A DNA stretch of 28,960 bases from JAQUPP01 sp041649955 (GCA_041649955.1 JBAZMD010000008.1:1-28960); one strand, 5' to 3'. Numbered from the stretch's first letter, positions 6,483-14,201 are shown. Program-made: numbers and translations. Notes: generated by a model from the sequence alone, not told the origin.

Positions 6483-7886
6483 TTACAAAGTGACGAAATT
6501 ATACCCCTGATTTTTTAATTCTTTGATAATAACGGGAAGAGCTTTAATCATTTCTTCACGATTAGCGTTATGAATTAAGTTTAGTCCGTCATGCAAAACA
6601 ATAATTGAACCGGAGTGGACATTTTTTAAAATATTTTTGGAAATACTTTCAGCCTTGGCATATTTGAAATAATCAGTGGTCATATTATTCCACTCAATCA
6701 TTCGCAATCCTTCTTGGCGTACGCTTTTAAAAACTATCGGAGTGCGCCAGCCGTGCGGTGGTCTGAAAAGAGCAGGGTATTTATCGGTTGTCTGAAAAAT
6801 AATTTCATTGGTTTGGCTGATTTCTTGTTTAATATTTTTCGCTTTTTCAAAAGGCAAACTAAAAGAATGATAATAACTGTGATTGCCTATTTCGTGGCCT
6901 TGAGCCGCGATATCTTGGGCGATATTCGGGTAAGTTGCCACATTATCGCCGACTAAAAAGAAAGTCGCCTTGATGTCTTCGTCTTTTAAAATCTTCAAAA
7001 CTTCTTCGGTATATTGGCCATTGGGGCCGTCATCAAAAGTAAGAGCAACCACTTTTTGTTGATTTTCTTGAACAGGTATTTTATTTTCCACTTTGCCGAA
7101 AAGCTGAGATCTTGGACTGCAAATTCCATAGATTATAATAGCTAAAATAACAAAAATTCTTCCCGTGGTCAAAATTACTTTATTTTTAAAAACAAGAACG
7201 GGTTGTTTCAGTATAAAAAATATACAATAATTAATTGTATAAAGACAGATGGTTCTTAAAAATCCTGATTTTTGATAACGTCTTGCCGAGGTGGTTGTCC
7301 AAAGATTTTTAAAGTAATAAACTTTGCCCACAGCAATCATTTTTTTTGTTAAATCCGCATCTTCTCCGTAAAATTTAATATCAGTGTTAAAACCGCCGAT
7401 ATCTGCCAGTTTATTTTTTTTAATCGCGAAATTACCGCCCACGATCAAGCGTATTAATTTTATTTTAAAACAAATAAAGAAACATTTTATAAAATCATTA
7501 ATTGCTTTGCCGCCGTCATAAAAAATAAAAGGATTATAAATAACTACTGCATCCTGATGAGATTTAATAAAAAGAGCTATCTTTTCCAGATAGTCTTTGG
7601 GCATAATAAAATCGGCGTCACTATAAACCAGCCAATCGCCTTGAGCATTTTCAAGGCCGGTTTGCCGCGCTTGCGGCAGGCCGATTCTTGATTCGTAAAT
7701 ATATTTGACATTATTTTTTTTAACAATTTCAGCCGTGTTGTCGGTACTGGCATTATCAACGACAATAATTTCAAAAGGTTGTAATTTTTGTTTTTTGAAA
7801 GAATCTAAACAATTTTGGATATAGCCGGCTTCGTTTCTGGCTGGAATGATTACGGAAAATTTTATTGAAGTTTCATCTTTATCCAT
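6483..7886 (-). CDS. Glycosyltransferase family 2 – polysaccharide deacetylase (NodB) fusion protein
   Basis: A 467-residue two-enzyme membrane protein. Residues 9-200 are a GT2 (GT-A fold) domain: PARNEA (15-20), DNAS (44-47), metal-binding DAD (90-92) and GEDADL (174-179). Two hydrophobic stretches follow (about 211-230 and 237-256). Residues 280-467 are a NodB deacetylase: TFDDGP (283-288), zinc ligands His336/His340 in NHSYYH, RPPHG (375-379) and LHDG (431-434). The layout suggests a cytoplasmic transferase joined through membrane helices to an external deacetylase, so one protein could add and deacetylate N-acetylated sugars of a surface glycan. This topology is inferred. The frame is continuous and all catalytic motifs are intact, so it is not an obvious sequencing fusion. 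Confidence 0.9.
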   Translation of the reverse strand: MDKDETSIKFSVIIPARNEAGYIQNCLDSFKKQKLQPFEIIVVDNASTDNTAEIVKKNNVKYIYESRIGLPQARQTGLENAQGDWLVYSDADFIMPKDYLEKIALFIKSHQDAVVIYNPFIFYDGGKAINDFIKCFFICFKIKLIRLIVGGNFAIKKNKLADIGGFNTDIKFYGEDADLTKKMIAVGKVYYFKNLWTTTSARRYQKSGFLRTICLYTINYCIFFILKQPVLVFKNKVILTTGRIFVILAIIIYGICSPRSQLFGKVENKIPVQENQQKVVALTFDDGPNGQYTEEVLKILKDEDIKATFFLVGDNVATYPNIAQDIAAQGHEIGNHSYYHSFSLPFEKAKNIKQEISQTNEIIFQTTDKYPALFRPPHGWRTPIVFKSVRQEGLRMIEWNNMTTDYFKYAKAESISKNILKNVHSGSIIVLHDGLNLIHNANREEMIKALPVIIKELKNQGYNFVTL

Positions 7887-7933
7887 TTTTATTTATTATT
7901 ATAAGATAAAAAATCAGGACAAATTTTTAATTA

Positions 7934-8004
7934 TCGGGATACCCGGAGTCGAACCGGGGCTGCACCCACCCCAAGGGCGCGTCCTACCGCTAGACTATAC
8001 CCCG
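7934..8004 (-). tRNA. tRNA-Pro, anticodon GGG
   Basis: Folded by eye on the minus strand. The 7-bp acceptor pairs CGGGGTA with TATCCCG (one G-T pair), the D arm has an AGCGGTA loop, the 5-bp anticodon stem is CGCCC/GGGTG with loop TTGGGGT (anticodon GGG, U33, G37), and the T arm is CCCGG-TTCGACT-CCGGG. The discriminator is A73. CCA is not encoded, so it must be added by CCA nucleotidyltransferase. It would read CCC and CCU codons. It lies downstream of rpmB, past a palindrome. Confidence 0.95.
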
Positions 8005-8010
8005 AATTAA

Positions 8011-8052
8011 AAACTCAAAAATAAATTTTTTTGATTTTTTATTTTTGAGTTT
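8011..8052. terminator. AT-rich palindrome after rpmB, possible terminator
   Basis: A perfect 15-bp inverted repeat (8011-8025 with 8038-8052, AAACTCAAAAATAAA type) with a T-rich loop and T-rich right arm. It sits between the rpmB stop and the tRNA. GC content is low for an efficient terminator, so it may instead be a processing or stabilising hairpin. Confidence 0.5.
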
Positions 8053-8056
8053 CAAA

Positions 8057-8227
8057 TTATTTTTTCTTCATTGCCTTTGAGCATCTGGTACAAACTTTCA
8101 CCCTCTTGCCAGAAATTGTTTTTGTCTGTAAATTTATAAACTGTCTCTTTAAGGTGTGAACCTTGGAATGCGATCGGGAAGCGTCTGTTGACGGTCCGCG
8201 TTTGCAAATTGAACAAGTTCTAGACAT
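8057..8227 (-). CDS. rpmB: 50S ribosomal protein L28
   Basis: A 56-residue protein beginning MSRTCSICKRGP. It has two CxxC pairs (Cys5/Cys8 and Cys46/Cys49), the zinc-binding form of bL28, and a highly basic composition. It is close to the typical length of about 60. It is followed by the AT-rich palindrome and tRNA-Pro. It is divergent from the membrane peptidase gene at 8289; a palindromic ATTATAAT at 8240-8247 could provide a -10 box for both strands and would leave only a very short leader for rpmB. Confidence 0.92.
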   Translation of the reverse strand: MSRTCSICKRGPSTDASRSHSKVHTLKRQFINLQTKTISGKRVKVCTRCSKAMKKK

Positions 8228-8239
8228 AAAATTAAATTG

Positions 8240-8247
8240 ATTATAAT
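8240..8247. promoter_or_regulatory. Shared TATAAT -10 candidate between rpmB and the M50 peptidase gene
   Basis: ATTATAAT reads as TATAAT on both strands (minus 8245-8240, plus 8242-8247). Neither direction has a convincing -35 hexamer. For rpmB it would give a leader of about 7 nt; for the plus-strand gene, about 35 nt. Weak evidence in an AT-rich region. Confidence 0.3.
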
Positions 8248-8288
8248 TAGTATTTTAATAATAACAGAAAGTTAAAAATTTGACAAGT

Positions 8289-8870
8289 ATGTTTTTTCTT
8301 TTAATCATCATTTTCTCAGCCATCATCCATGAATATATGCACGCTTGGACAGCGGATCGCTTGGGCGACCCGACGGCTAAATTAATGGGGCGATTGACAT
8401 TAAATCCTCTTAAGCATATTGATTCTTTCGGCACAATTATTTTGCCTTTGTTTTTGGTAATTTTAAAAAGTCCTTTTGTTGTTGGCTGGGCCAAACCGGT
8501 GCCAATAAATCCCTTTAACTTTAGAGACCAAAAATGGGGCACTCTTAAAGTGGCAGCAGCCGGTCCTTTGGCAAATTTTATGGTTGCCCTGATTTTCGGT
8601 TTAATAATCAGAGTTTTACCCCCAAGTTCTTTTACTAATTTTTTAAGCATTATTGTTTCCGTGAATATTTTATTATTTGTTTTTAATTTGATTCCAATTC
8701 CTCCGCTTGACGGTTCAAGAATTTTATTCGCTTTTTTGCCGCCCCGTTTTCAATATTATTCTTTGGTTATTGAACGCTACGGTTTTATGATTTCATTGAT
8801 TGTCGCTTTCTTGATTTTTCAACTGATTCAACCAATTATGTTTTGGATTTATCATTTACTTGTCGGTTAG
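8289..8870 (+). CDS. Site-2-protease-like membrane zinc metallopeptidase (peptidase M50)
   Basis: A 193-residue polytopic membrane protein with the intramembrane zinc motif HEYMH (residues 14-18) in the first helix and the partner motif NLIPIPPLDG with the third ligand Asp (about residue 141). GPLANF sits before the second long hydrophobic region. These are hallmarks of the short bacterial and archaeal S2P/SpoIVFB-like group (YwhC type) that lacks a PDZ domain. The substrate is unknown; relatives cleave membrane-bound regulators. The ATG at 8289 was preferred over a TTG nine bases upstream (8280), although neither has a Shine-Dalgarno sequence. It is divergent from rpmB and precedes the ribosomal operon promoter. 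Confidence 0.88.
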   Translation: MFFLLIIIFSAIIHEYMHAWTADRLGDPTAKLMGRLTLNPLKHIDSFGTIILPLFLVILKSPFVVGWAKPVPINPFNFRDQKWGTLKVAAAGPLANFMVALIFGLIIRVLPPSSFTNFLSIIVSVNILLFVFNLIPIPPLDGSRILFAFLPPRFQYYSLVIERYGFMISLIVAFLIFQLIQPIMFWIYHLLVG

Positions 8871-8891
8871 TCATTGTTATTTTAATTTGAC

Positions 8892-8937
8892 TTGACAAGA
8901 TTTTTAGATAGTTTACAATATTTAATTACTATCTAAA
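8892..8937 (+). promoter_or_regulatory. Promoter of the str/S10 operon with flanking inverted repeat
   Basis: -35 TTGACA (8892-8897), 16-bp spacer, -10 TACAAT (8914-8919), predicted start near 8926, about 32 nt before rpsL. A perfect 10-bp inverted repeat, TTTAGATAGT (8903-8912) and ACTATCTAAA (8928-8937), straddles the -10 box and start site. It could be an operator; only the right arm would be in the transcript, so an RNA hairpin is not possible from this start. Confidence 0.75.
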
Positions 8938-8957
8938 CTAACTTAAATTTTTTTAGT

Positions 8958-9377
8958 ATGCCAACTATAAATCAATTAGTAAAAAGAGGAAGAAAAAAAG
9001 CTGTTAAGAAATCCAAAAGTGTCGCATTGCAGACAACTTTTAATGTTCTGACAAGAAGAAGAAAAGGCGCACCGGCCGGACATCCGTTTTTAAGAGGTGT
9101 TTGTTTAAAGGTGACAACCATGACACCTAAAAAACCAAACTCCGCTCTTCGAAAAATTGCCAGGCTTCGATTATCCAATGGAATGGAAGTTACCGCCTAT
9201 ATTCCGGGAATCGGCCATAATCTTCAAGAGCATTCAGTGGTTTTGATAAAAGGCGGAAAAGTTAAAGATTTGCCAGGTGTTCGTTATCATATTGTTCGCG
9301 GCGTTTATGATGCCAGCGGCGTTGAAGGACGAAAACAGAGCAGAAGTCTTTATGGTGCTAAAAAAACTAAAAAATAA
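8958..9377 (+). CDS. rpsL: 30S ribosomal protein S12
   Basis: A 139-residue uS12 with MPTINQLVKRGR at the N-terminus and TPKKPNSALRKIARLRLSNG and GGKVKDLPGVRYHIVRG in the decoding-site regions (the loops contacted by streptomycin). Basic C-terminal tail. Slightly longer than the E. coli protein (124), as in Gram-positive-like forms with an internal loop. First gene of the str cluster; no Shine-Dalgarno sequence before the ATG. Element A copy 1 starts immediately after its TAA. Confidence 0.98.
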   Translation: MPTINQLVKRGRKKAVKKSKSVALQTTFNVLTRRRKGAPAGHPFLRGVCLKVTTMTPKKPNSALRKIARLRLSNGMEVTAYIPGIGHNLQEHSVVLIKGGKVKDLPGVRYHIVRGVYDASGVEGRKQSRSLYGAKKTKK

Positions 9378-9500
9378 AGAGTTTTGTCTCCGGACGTTAA
9401 GTCGGAGCTACAAAACCTTTACCCTGTTAAATGCCGCATTGCGGCAATTTCGCCAGGGGCGAAATTATTTAACAGGGTACTCAAAATTATAGTTAAAAAA
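9378..9500 (+). repeat. Intercistronic element A, copy 1 (rpsL–rpsG)
   Basis: Starts at the base after the rpsL stop. H1: GTTTTGT (9381-9387) with ACAAAAC (9410-9416) enclosing a CTCCG/CGGAG hairpin. H2: a perfect 12-bp stem, 9421-9432 with 9467-9478 (ACCCTGTTAAAT type), enclosing two hairpins in the order GCCGC-ATT-GCGGC (9433-9445) then AATTTCGCC-AGG-GGCGAAATT (9446-9466). H3 (from about 9483) is degenerate compared with the other copies. The rest of the spacer to rpsG is AT-rich with no element B. Confidence 0.85.
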
Positions 9501-9547
9501 TTTTCATTTTCACTTCGTTCAAATTTAATTTTTAAAATAATTTTCGT

Positions 9548-10018
9548 ATGAGAGGAAAACAATCTATAAAAAGAAAAATTTTACCGGATATCAAATATAA
9601 TTCGTTAAAGTTGGCGAAATTTATTAACTATATAATGGAAAGGGGAAAGAAAACAACGGCCCAAAAAATAGTTTATGGCGCGTTGGATATTTTGGCCAAA
9701 CAAAACAATAAAGAAGGTTTGGAAGTTTTCAATCAAGCCATGGAAAATATTTCTCCAATGGTTGAATTAAGATCTCGAAGAGTTGGCGGAGCAAATTATC
9801 AGGTTCCGGTTCAAACCACTGAAGATCGCCGTTTTGTCTTAGCTTCGCGCTGGATAATTGAAGCGGCCAGAAACCGTAAGGGCAAAGCTATGGCTGAAAA
9901 ATTAGCCCAAGAAATGACAGATGCTTTGAATAATCAAGGCTTAGCAATCAAAAAAAAGGACGACGTTTATCGTATGGCTGAAGCGAATAAGGCTTTTGCT
10001 CATTTTGCACAATACTAA
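9548..10018 (+). CDS. rpsG: 30S ribosomal protein S7
   Basis: A 156-residue uS7, the usual length, with RGKQSIKRKILPDIKYNS at the N-terminus and ENISPMVELRSRRVGGANYQVP in the central rRNA-binding region. It initiates assembly of the 30S head. The start follows the AATAATTTTCGT leader shared with the starts of rpsS, rplV and rplN; no Shine-Dalgarno sequence. Element C copy 2 separates it from fusA. Confidence 0.98.
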   Translation: MRGKQSIKRKILPDIKYNSLKLAKFINYIMERGKKTTAQKIVYGALDILAKQNNKEGLEVFNQAMENISPMVELRSRRVGGANYQVPVQTTEDRRFVLASRWIIEAARNRKGKAMAEKLAQEMTDALNNQGLAIKKKDDVYRMAEANKAFAHFAQY

Positions 10019-10023
10019 ACTAA

Positions 10024-10120
10024 CAGCTTATTAGCTTGTAGTTTTAAAAATTAAATTAAAATATTAAATAGAATGCTTTTTTGGCCTAAAAAGCTAAGAA
10101 GCTAATTCCTAAAAAGCTAA
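10024..10120 (+). repeat. Intercistronic element C, copy 2 (rpsG–fusA)
   Basis: Begins CAGCTTATTAGCTTGTAG (10024-10041) and ends with GCTAATTCCTAAAAAGCTAA (10101-10120), three bases before the fusA ATG. The TTAGCTT-rich 5' arm can pair with the AAGCTAA-rich 3' arm. An AT-rich interior (about 10042-10080) separates them. Confidence 0.8.
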
Positions 10121-10123
10121 CTT

Positions 10124-12223
10124 ATGCCCAGAGAATATAGTTTACATCAAACCCGCAACATAGGTATTATCGCTCATATTGACGCCGGTAAAACCACAGT
10201 TTCCGAGCGTATTTTATATTATACGGGTAAAAAACATAAAATCGGAGAAGTTCACGAAGGTGCGGCTGAAATGGATTGGATGGTTCAAGAAAGAGAAAGG
10301 GGAGTAACAATTACTGCCGCGGCTACAACAGTTTTTTGGCAAGTTCCGGGAGAAGAATTAGTCCGCATCAATCTTATTGACACGCCCGGCCATATTGATT
10401 TTACGGCTGAAGTTCAAAGATCTTTAAGAGTTTTAGATGGCGGCGTAGTGGTTTTTGACGGAGTTGCCGGAGTGGAACCGCAATCAGAAACAGTTTATCA
10501 TCAAGCGGAAAAATTCAGCGTACCTTTAATTGCTTTTGTTAATAAAATGGACAGAATGGGTGCGGATTTTTATGCTGATATTGCTTCCATTCATGAAAGA
10601 TTAACGCCTAATGCCCGTCCGATTCAATTGCCGATCGGCGCCGAATCAACCTTTAAGGGTATTATTGATTTATTTACCCGCAGAGCCACTGTATATTATG
10701 ATGAAATGGGAAAGGATATGAGAGAAGAAGACGTGCCGCAAGACATGAAAGAATTAGTTGAAAAATACAGAGCTGAATTGATTGAAGCTATTGTTGAGCA
10801 AGATGATAAATTAATGCAGCAATATTTGGGCGGCAAAGAACCGCCAATTGAAGAATTAAAAAGAGTCTTGCGTCAGGCGGTTATTCATAATAAAATAATG
10901 CCGGTTTTTTGCGGCTCAGCTTTAAAAAATAAAGGAGTTCAATCATTATTGGACGGAATTTGCACTTATTTGCCTTCGCCATTGGATGTTCCTCCGCTTG
11001 AAGGTACGATTCCTGATACTGATAAAAAAGAAATTCGTAAAGCTGATGACAATGAACCATTTTCCGCTTTGGCTTTTAAAATTGCCACTGATCCGTTTGT
11101 CGGAAGATTATGTTATTTTAGAGTTTATTCCGGCCATTTGCCGGCAGGTTCTTATATTTTAAATACTACAACCGGTAATAAAGAAAGAGTCAGCAGAATC
11201 GTGAGAATGCACGCCAATCAGAGAGATGAAATTAATGAAGTTTTTGCCGGAGACATTGCCGCCATTGTCGGTATCAAAAATACCCGCACCGGCGATACGC
11301 TTTGCGATCCTGATCATCCGATTACTTTGGAAAATATCGTTTTCCCGGAACCGGTTATCTCTATTGCCGTTGAACCGAAAACTAAAATTGATCAAGAAAA
11401 AATGGGCGTGGTTATTTCAAAATTGGTTGAAGAAGATCCAACATTTAAAGTTAAAGTTGACGAAAATACAGGCCAAACAATTATTTCCGGAATGGGAGAA
11501 TTTCATTTGGAAATTATCGTTGACAGATTGAAGAGAGAATTTAAAGTTGATGTCAATGTCGGTCAACCGCAAGTAGCTTATAAAGAAACAATCAGTCAAA
11601 CTATAGAAATTCAAGGAAAATATGTTCATCAATCAGGTGGACGCGGACAATATGGAGATTGCTGGTTGAGATTAGAACCGCTTGAAAGAGGCAAGGGATT
11701 TGAATTTGTTGACGAAATTAAAGGTGGTACGATTCCCAGAGAATATATTCCGGCTGTTAAAAAAGGCGTCATAGAATCAATGGCGAACGGCGTTTTAGCC
11801 GGTTTCCCGTTGGTTGATATGAAAGTTGCCGTATTTGACGGTTCTTATCATGAAGTTGATTCTTCGGAAGCAGCGTTTAAAATTGCCGCTTCAAGAGCCA
11901 TTAAAGAAGGAACATTAAAAGCAAAACCCGTTTTATTGGAACCGGTAATGAAAATTGAAGTATTGGTTCCGGAAAAATTCATGGGAGAAATTATCGGCGA
12001 TCTTAATTCTCGACGCGCTCAAATTCAGGGGACAAGAACTCGCGGTCAGATGAGAGTGATTGACGCGACTGTGCCGCTTGGAGAAATGTTCAGTTATACG
12101 ACAGTTTTAAGATCTCTGACTGAAGGCAGAGGAAACTCAAATTTGGAATTTTCCAATTATGCCGAAGTGCCGATGAATGTTCAAAATAAAATTGTTGAAA
12201 AAGGAAAATCACCCATTAAATAA
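10124..12223 (+). CDS. fusA: Elongation factor G
   Basis: A 699-residue translational GTPase, full length for EF-G, that drives translocation and, with RRF, ribosome recycling. G motifs: AHIDAGKTT (17-25), RERGVTITAA, DTPGHIDF, NKMDR and GSALKNKG. Domains II-V follow, with GQPQVAYKETI opening domain IV, a conserved HQSGGRGQYGD segment and the usual LNSRRAQIQG of domain V. Third gene of the str cluster; start fixed by the ATG three bases after element C. Ends in a normal stop with a promoter for tuf downstream. Confidence 0.98.
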   Translation: MPREYSLHQTRNIGIIAHIDAGKTTVSERILYYTGKKHKIGEVHEGAAEMDWMVQERERGVTITAAATTVFWQVPGEELVRINLIDTPGHIDFTAEVQRSLRVLDGGVVVFDGVAGVEPQSETVYHQAEKFSVPLIAFVNKMDRMGADFYADIASIHERLTPNARPIQLPIGAESTFKGIIDLFTRRATVYYDEMGKDMREEDVPQDMKELVEKYRAELIEAIVEQDDKLMQQYLGGKEPPIEELKRVLRQAVIHNKIMPVFCGSALKNKGVQSLLDGICTYLPSPLDVPPLEGTIPDTDKKEIRKADDNEPFSALAFKIATDPFVGRLCYFRVYSGHLPAGSYILNTTTGNKERVSRIVRMHANQRDEINEVFAGDIAAIVGIKNTRTGDTLCDPDHPITLENIVFPEPVISIAVEPKTKIDQEKMGVVISKLVEEDPTFKVKVDENTGQTIISGMGEFHLEIIVDRLKREFKVDVNVGQPQVAYKETISQTIEIQGKYVHQSGGRGQYGDCWLRLEPLERGKGFEFVDEIKGGTIPREYIPAVKKGVIESMANGVLAGFPLVDMKVAVFDGSYHEVDSSEAAFKIAASRAIKEGTLKAKPVLLEPVMKIEVLVPEKFMGEIIGDLNSRRAQIQGTRTRGQMRVIDATVPLGEMFSYTTVLRSLTEGRGNSNLEFSNYAEVPMNVQNKIVEKGKSPIK

Positions 12224-12252
12224 TTTGTGGGTTTGTTGTGGAAAAGTAAGTA

Positions 12253-12281
12253 TTGTCAAATTAAATTAAAAATAGTATACT
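12253..12281 (+). promoter_or_regulatory. Internal promoter for tuf
   Basis: -35 TTGTCA (12253-12258), a 17-bp spacer and -10 TATACT (12276-12281), each close to consensus. The predicted start is near 12288, giving a leader of about 85 nt in which TCGCGA occurs twice (around 12318 and 12345) and may pair. This would let EF-Tu be made above the level of the rest of the operon. Confidence 0.75.
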
Positions 12282-12371
12282 TAACAAGCAATAATTTAAA
12301 TTAATATTTTTAATTCGCGACTAATAAAATTTAAAAAGTGGTTCGCGATTAATTAATGAGGTAAATAAAAT

Positions 12372-13577
12372 ATGGCAGAAAAAGAAAAATTTCAAAGAAA
12401 TAAATCTCACGTCAATGTCGGCACCATTGGTCACGTTGATCATGGCAAGACAACTTTAACTGCGGCTATTTTGCAATGTTTAAGAGCCAGCGGTATGAAA
12501 GCCGAAAACAGGTCTATTGACCAAATTGATAATGCTCCGGAAGAAAGAGAAAGAGGTATTACAATTGCTTTAGCTCACGTAGAATACGAAACAGCAAAAC
12601 GCCATTATGCCCATATCGATTGTCCGGGCCATGCCGATTATATTAAAAATATGATCACCGGTGCCGCTCAAATGGATGGAGCAATTTTGGTTGTTTCGGC
12701 TGCTGACGGTCCAATGCCGCAAACAAGAGAACACATTCTTTTAGCTCGCCAAGTAGGCGTGCCGGCCATTGTTGTTTTCTTAAATAAAACAGACATGGTT
12801 GACGATAAAGAATTTATTGAATTGGCCAAAGAAGAAGTAAAAGATTTGCTTAGAAAAAATGAATTCCCGGCTGATGAAATTCCTTTTATTGAAGGTTCAG
12901 CCTTGAAAGCTTTAGAATGCAAATGCGGTAAAGCAGATTGTCCGCACTGCGGCCCAATTTTAAAATTAGTGGAAGCTTTGGATAATTATGTTCCTGAGCC
13001 AAAAAGAGATACTGATAAACCTTTCTTAATGCCTATTGAAGATATTTTCTCCATCGAAGGAAGAGGTACGGTTGTGACCGGTAGAATTGAAAGAGGAGTT
13101 GTAAAGGTGGGTGATGAAGTGGAAATTATCGGTATCAGACCGACAATAAAAACAACTGTTATCGGCATTGAAATGTTCAGAAAATCATTAGATGAAGGTA
13201 TGGCAGGCGATAATGCCGGTATACTTTTACGCGGTATTAAAAAAGAAGATGTGGAAAGAGGCCAGGTTATCGTTAAGCCGGGCACTGTTGTTCCTCATTC
13301 TGAATTTGAAGGAAAAGTTTATATTCTTTCAAAAGAAGACGGCGGAAGACATACTCCATTCTTTAATGGTTATAAACCGCAATTTTATATCAGAACAACC
13401 GATGTAACCGGTGACGCTACTCTTCCGGAAGGAACAGAAATGGCTATGCCTGGAGATACAATTAATTTGAATATTAAATTGATCAAACAGGTCGCCTTGG
13501 AAGAACAACAAAAATTCGCTATTCGTGAAGGCGGAAAGACTGTTGGTGCGGGCGTTGTAACAAAAATTATTAAATAA
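12372..13577 (+). CDS. tuf: Elongation factor Tu
   Basis: A 401-residue EF-Tu that delivers aminoacyl-tRNA to the ribosome. G motifs: GHVDHGKTT (from residue 20), RERGITI, DCPGHADY, NKTD (138-141) and GSALKAL. Domain II carries VVTGRIERG and the C-terminus is a normal domain III. Between GSALKAL and domain II lies a Cys cluster (Cys183, 185, 190, 193) resembling a zinc knuckle; such Cys-bearing loops occur in EF-Tu of some lineages but not in E. coli. A Shine-Dalgarno-like GAGGT lies before the ATG, one of few in this window, and the gene has its own promoter. Confidence 0.98.
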   Translation: MAEKEKFQRNKSHVNVGTIGHVDHGKTTLTAAILQCLRASGMKAENRSIDQIDNAPEERERGITIALAHVEYETAKRHYAHIDCPGHADYIKNMITGAAQMDGAILVVSAADGPMPQTREHILLARQVGVPAIVVFLNKTDMVDDKEFIELAKEEVKDLLRKNEFPADEIPFIEGSALKALECKCGKADCPHCGPILKLVEALDNYVPEPKRDTDKPFLMPIEDIFSIEGRGTVVTGRIERGVVKVGDEVEIIGIRPTIKTTVIGIEMFRKSLDEGMAGDNAGILLRGIKKEDVERGQVIVKPGTVVPHSEFEGKVYILSKEDGGRHTPFFNGYKPQFYIRTTDVTGDATLPEGTEMAMPGDTINLNIKLIKQVALEEQQKFAIREGGKTVGAGVVTKIIK

Positions 13578-13588
13578 TAAATCTTTTA

Positions 13589-13617
13589 TTCAACCCCCTA
13601 GATCTTAGGGGGTTGAA
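13589..13617 (+). terminator. Hairpin between tuf and rpsJ, possible partial terminator
   Basis: A perfect 12-bp stem (13589-13600 with 13606-13617, TTCAACCCCCTA type) with a 5-nt GATCT loop, followed by AAGATTTTGTTC, an interrupted T tract. It lies 12 bp after the tuf stop and could reduce read-through into the S10 genes or protect the tuf 3' end. It ends 22 bp before the rpsJ ATG. Confidence 0.55.
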
Positions 13618-13639
13618 AAGATTTTGTTCTTTATATCAA

Positions 13640-13993
13640 ATGTCAGAAGAAAAAAAGAAAATTAAACAAACTCAAAAAGAAGCTGATTTCAAGCCGCGTA
13701 TTCGCATTAAAGTCAAATCATATGATCATCGCGTCATTGATGAAGCTTTAAAAAGCATTATTGAAGCGGTAAAAAGATCCGATGCCAAAATTATTGGACC
13801 GATTTTTTTGCCGACCGAAATAAAAAAGTTTACTGTTTTAAGGTCTTCTTTTGTTCATAAAGATGCGAGAGATCAATTTGAAAAAAGAATTCATAAACGA
13901 TTGATTGACATCACGGATTTTGATCCAAAAACAATAGAAACTTTAACCAGTCTTCGTTTGCCGGCAGGAGTAGATATAGAAATCAAGTTATAG
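13640..13993 (+). CDS. rpsJ: 30S ribosomal protein S10
   Basis: A 117-residue uS10 (usual about 102) with a charged, lysine-rich N-terminal extension of about 17 residues before the conserved RIRIKVKSYDHRVID. GPIFLPTEIKKFTVLRSSFVHKDARDQFEKRIHKR is the elongated loop region that reaches the ribosome head. The ATG at 13640 was chosen because an upstream TTG at 13613 falls inside the right arm of the hairpin at 13589-13617. First gene of the S10 cluster. Confidence 0.95.
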   Translation: MSEEKKKIKQTQKEADFKPRIRIKVKSYDHRVIDEALKSIIEAVKRSDAKIIGPIFLPTEIKKFTVLRSSFVHKDARDQFEKRIHKRLIDITDFDPKTIETLTSLRLPAGVDIEIKL

Positions 13994-14073
13994 TATTTAG
14001 TTGATTATTAATTTATTTAATTCATTTTTAAATGAAGTGATATTAAGTAAACAATTTTGGCCAGATTATGAGC

Positions 14074-14121
14074 CGGGCAGGTAGCCAGGCAGAAAAAACT
14101 TGGCTTTAACCCGACTTTTTT
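14074..14121 (+). terminator. Terminator-like hairpin between rpsJ and rplC
   Basis: A nested stem pairs CGGG (14074-14077) with CCCG (14110-14113) and AGCCA (14083-14087) with TGGCT (14101-14105), followed closely by six T (14116-14121). Inside an essential operon this could act as an attenuator. The stem is interrupted, so efficiency is uncertain. Confidence 0.45.
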
Positions 14122-14134
14122 AATTACTCGCCCG

Positions 14135-14184
14135 AAATTTGCGATCCGCCAGCGGGCGGAGAAGCAAATTTAGCAGGGAGTGCT
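14135..14184 (+). promoter_or_regulatory. Nested hairpin leader directly upstream of rplC
   Basis: Outer stem AAATTTGC (14135-14142) with GCAAATTT (14164-14171); inner stem TCCGCC (14145-14150) with GGCGGA (14155-14160). A small AGCA/TGCT hairpin follows (14172-14184). The inner 16 bp differ by one base from the TCCGCCAGCTGGCGGA palindromes at 3022 and 17332. Location suggests control of rplC translation or termination at 14121; not proven. Confidence 0.5.
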
Positions 14185-14201
14185 CTAAAATTTAAAGAAT
14201 T

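Noticed and set aside
6483..7886. The glycosyltransferase–deacetylase fusion as a frameshift or assembly artefact
   Set aside because: The frame is continuous, both halves have all motifs, and a plausible membrane linker joins them. Reads would still be needed for proof.
8255..8650. A 131-codon open frame on the minus strand opposite the membrane peptidase gene
   Set aside because: The plus-strand frame carries HEYMH and PPLDG protease motifs; the minus-strand product is basic, without recognisable motifs, and is a mirror of the real gene.
12318..12352. Two TCGCGA sites in the tuf leader as a regulatory hairpin
   Set aside because: Only about six to nine bases pair around a long loop; too weak to list as a feature without supporting data.
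13613..13639. TTG start nine codons upstream for rpsJ
   Set aside because: It falls in the right arm of the hairpin after tuf, has no ribosome-binding site, and the family start fits the ATG at 13640 better.
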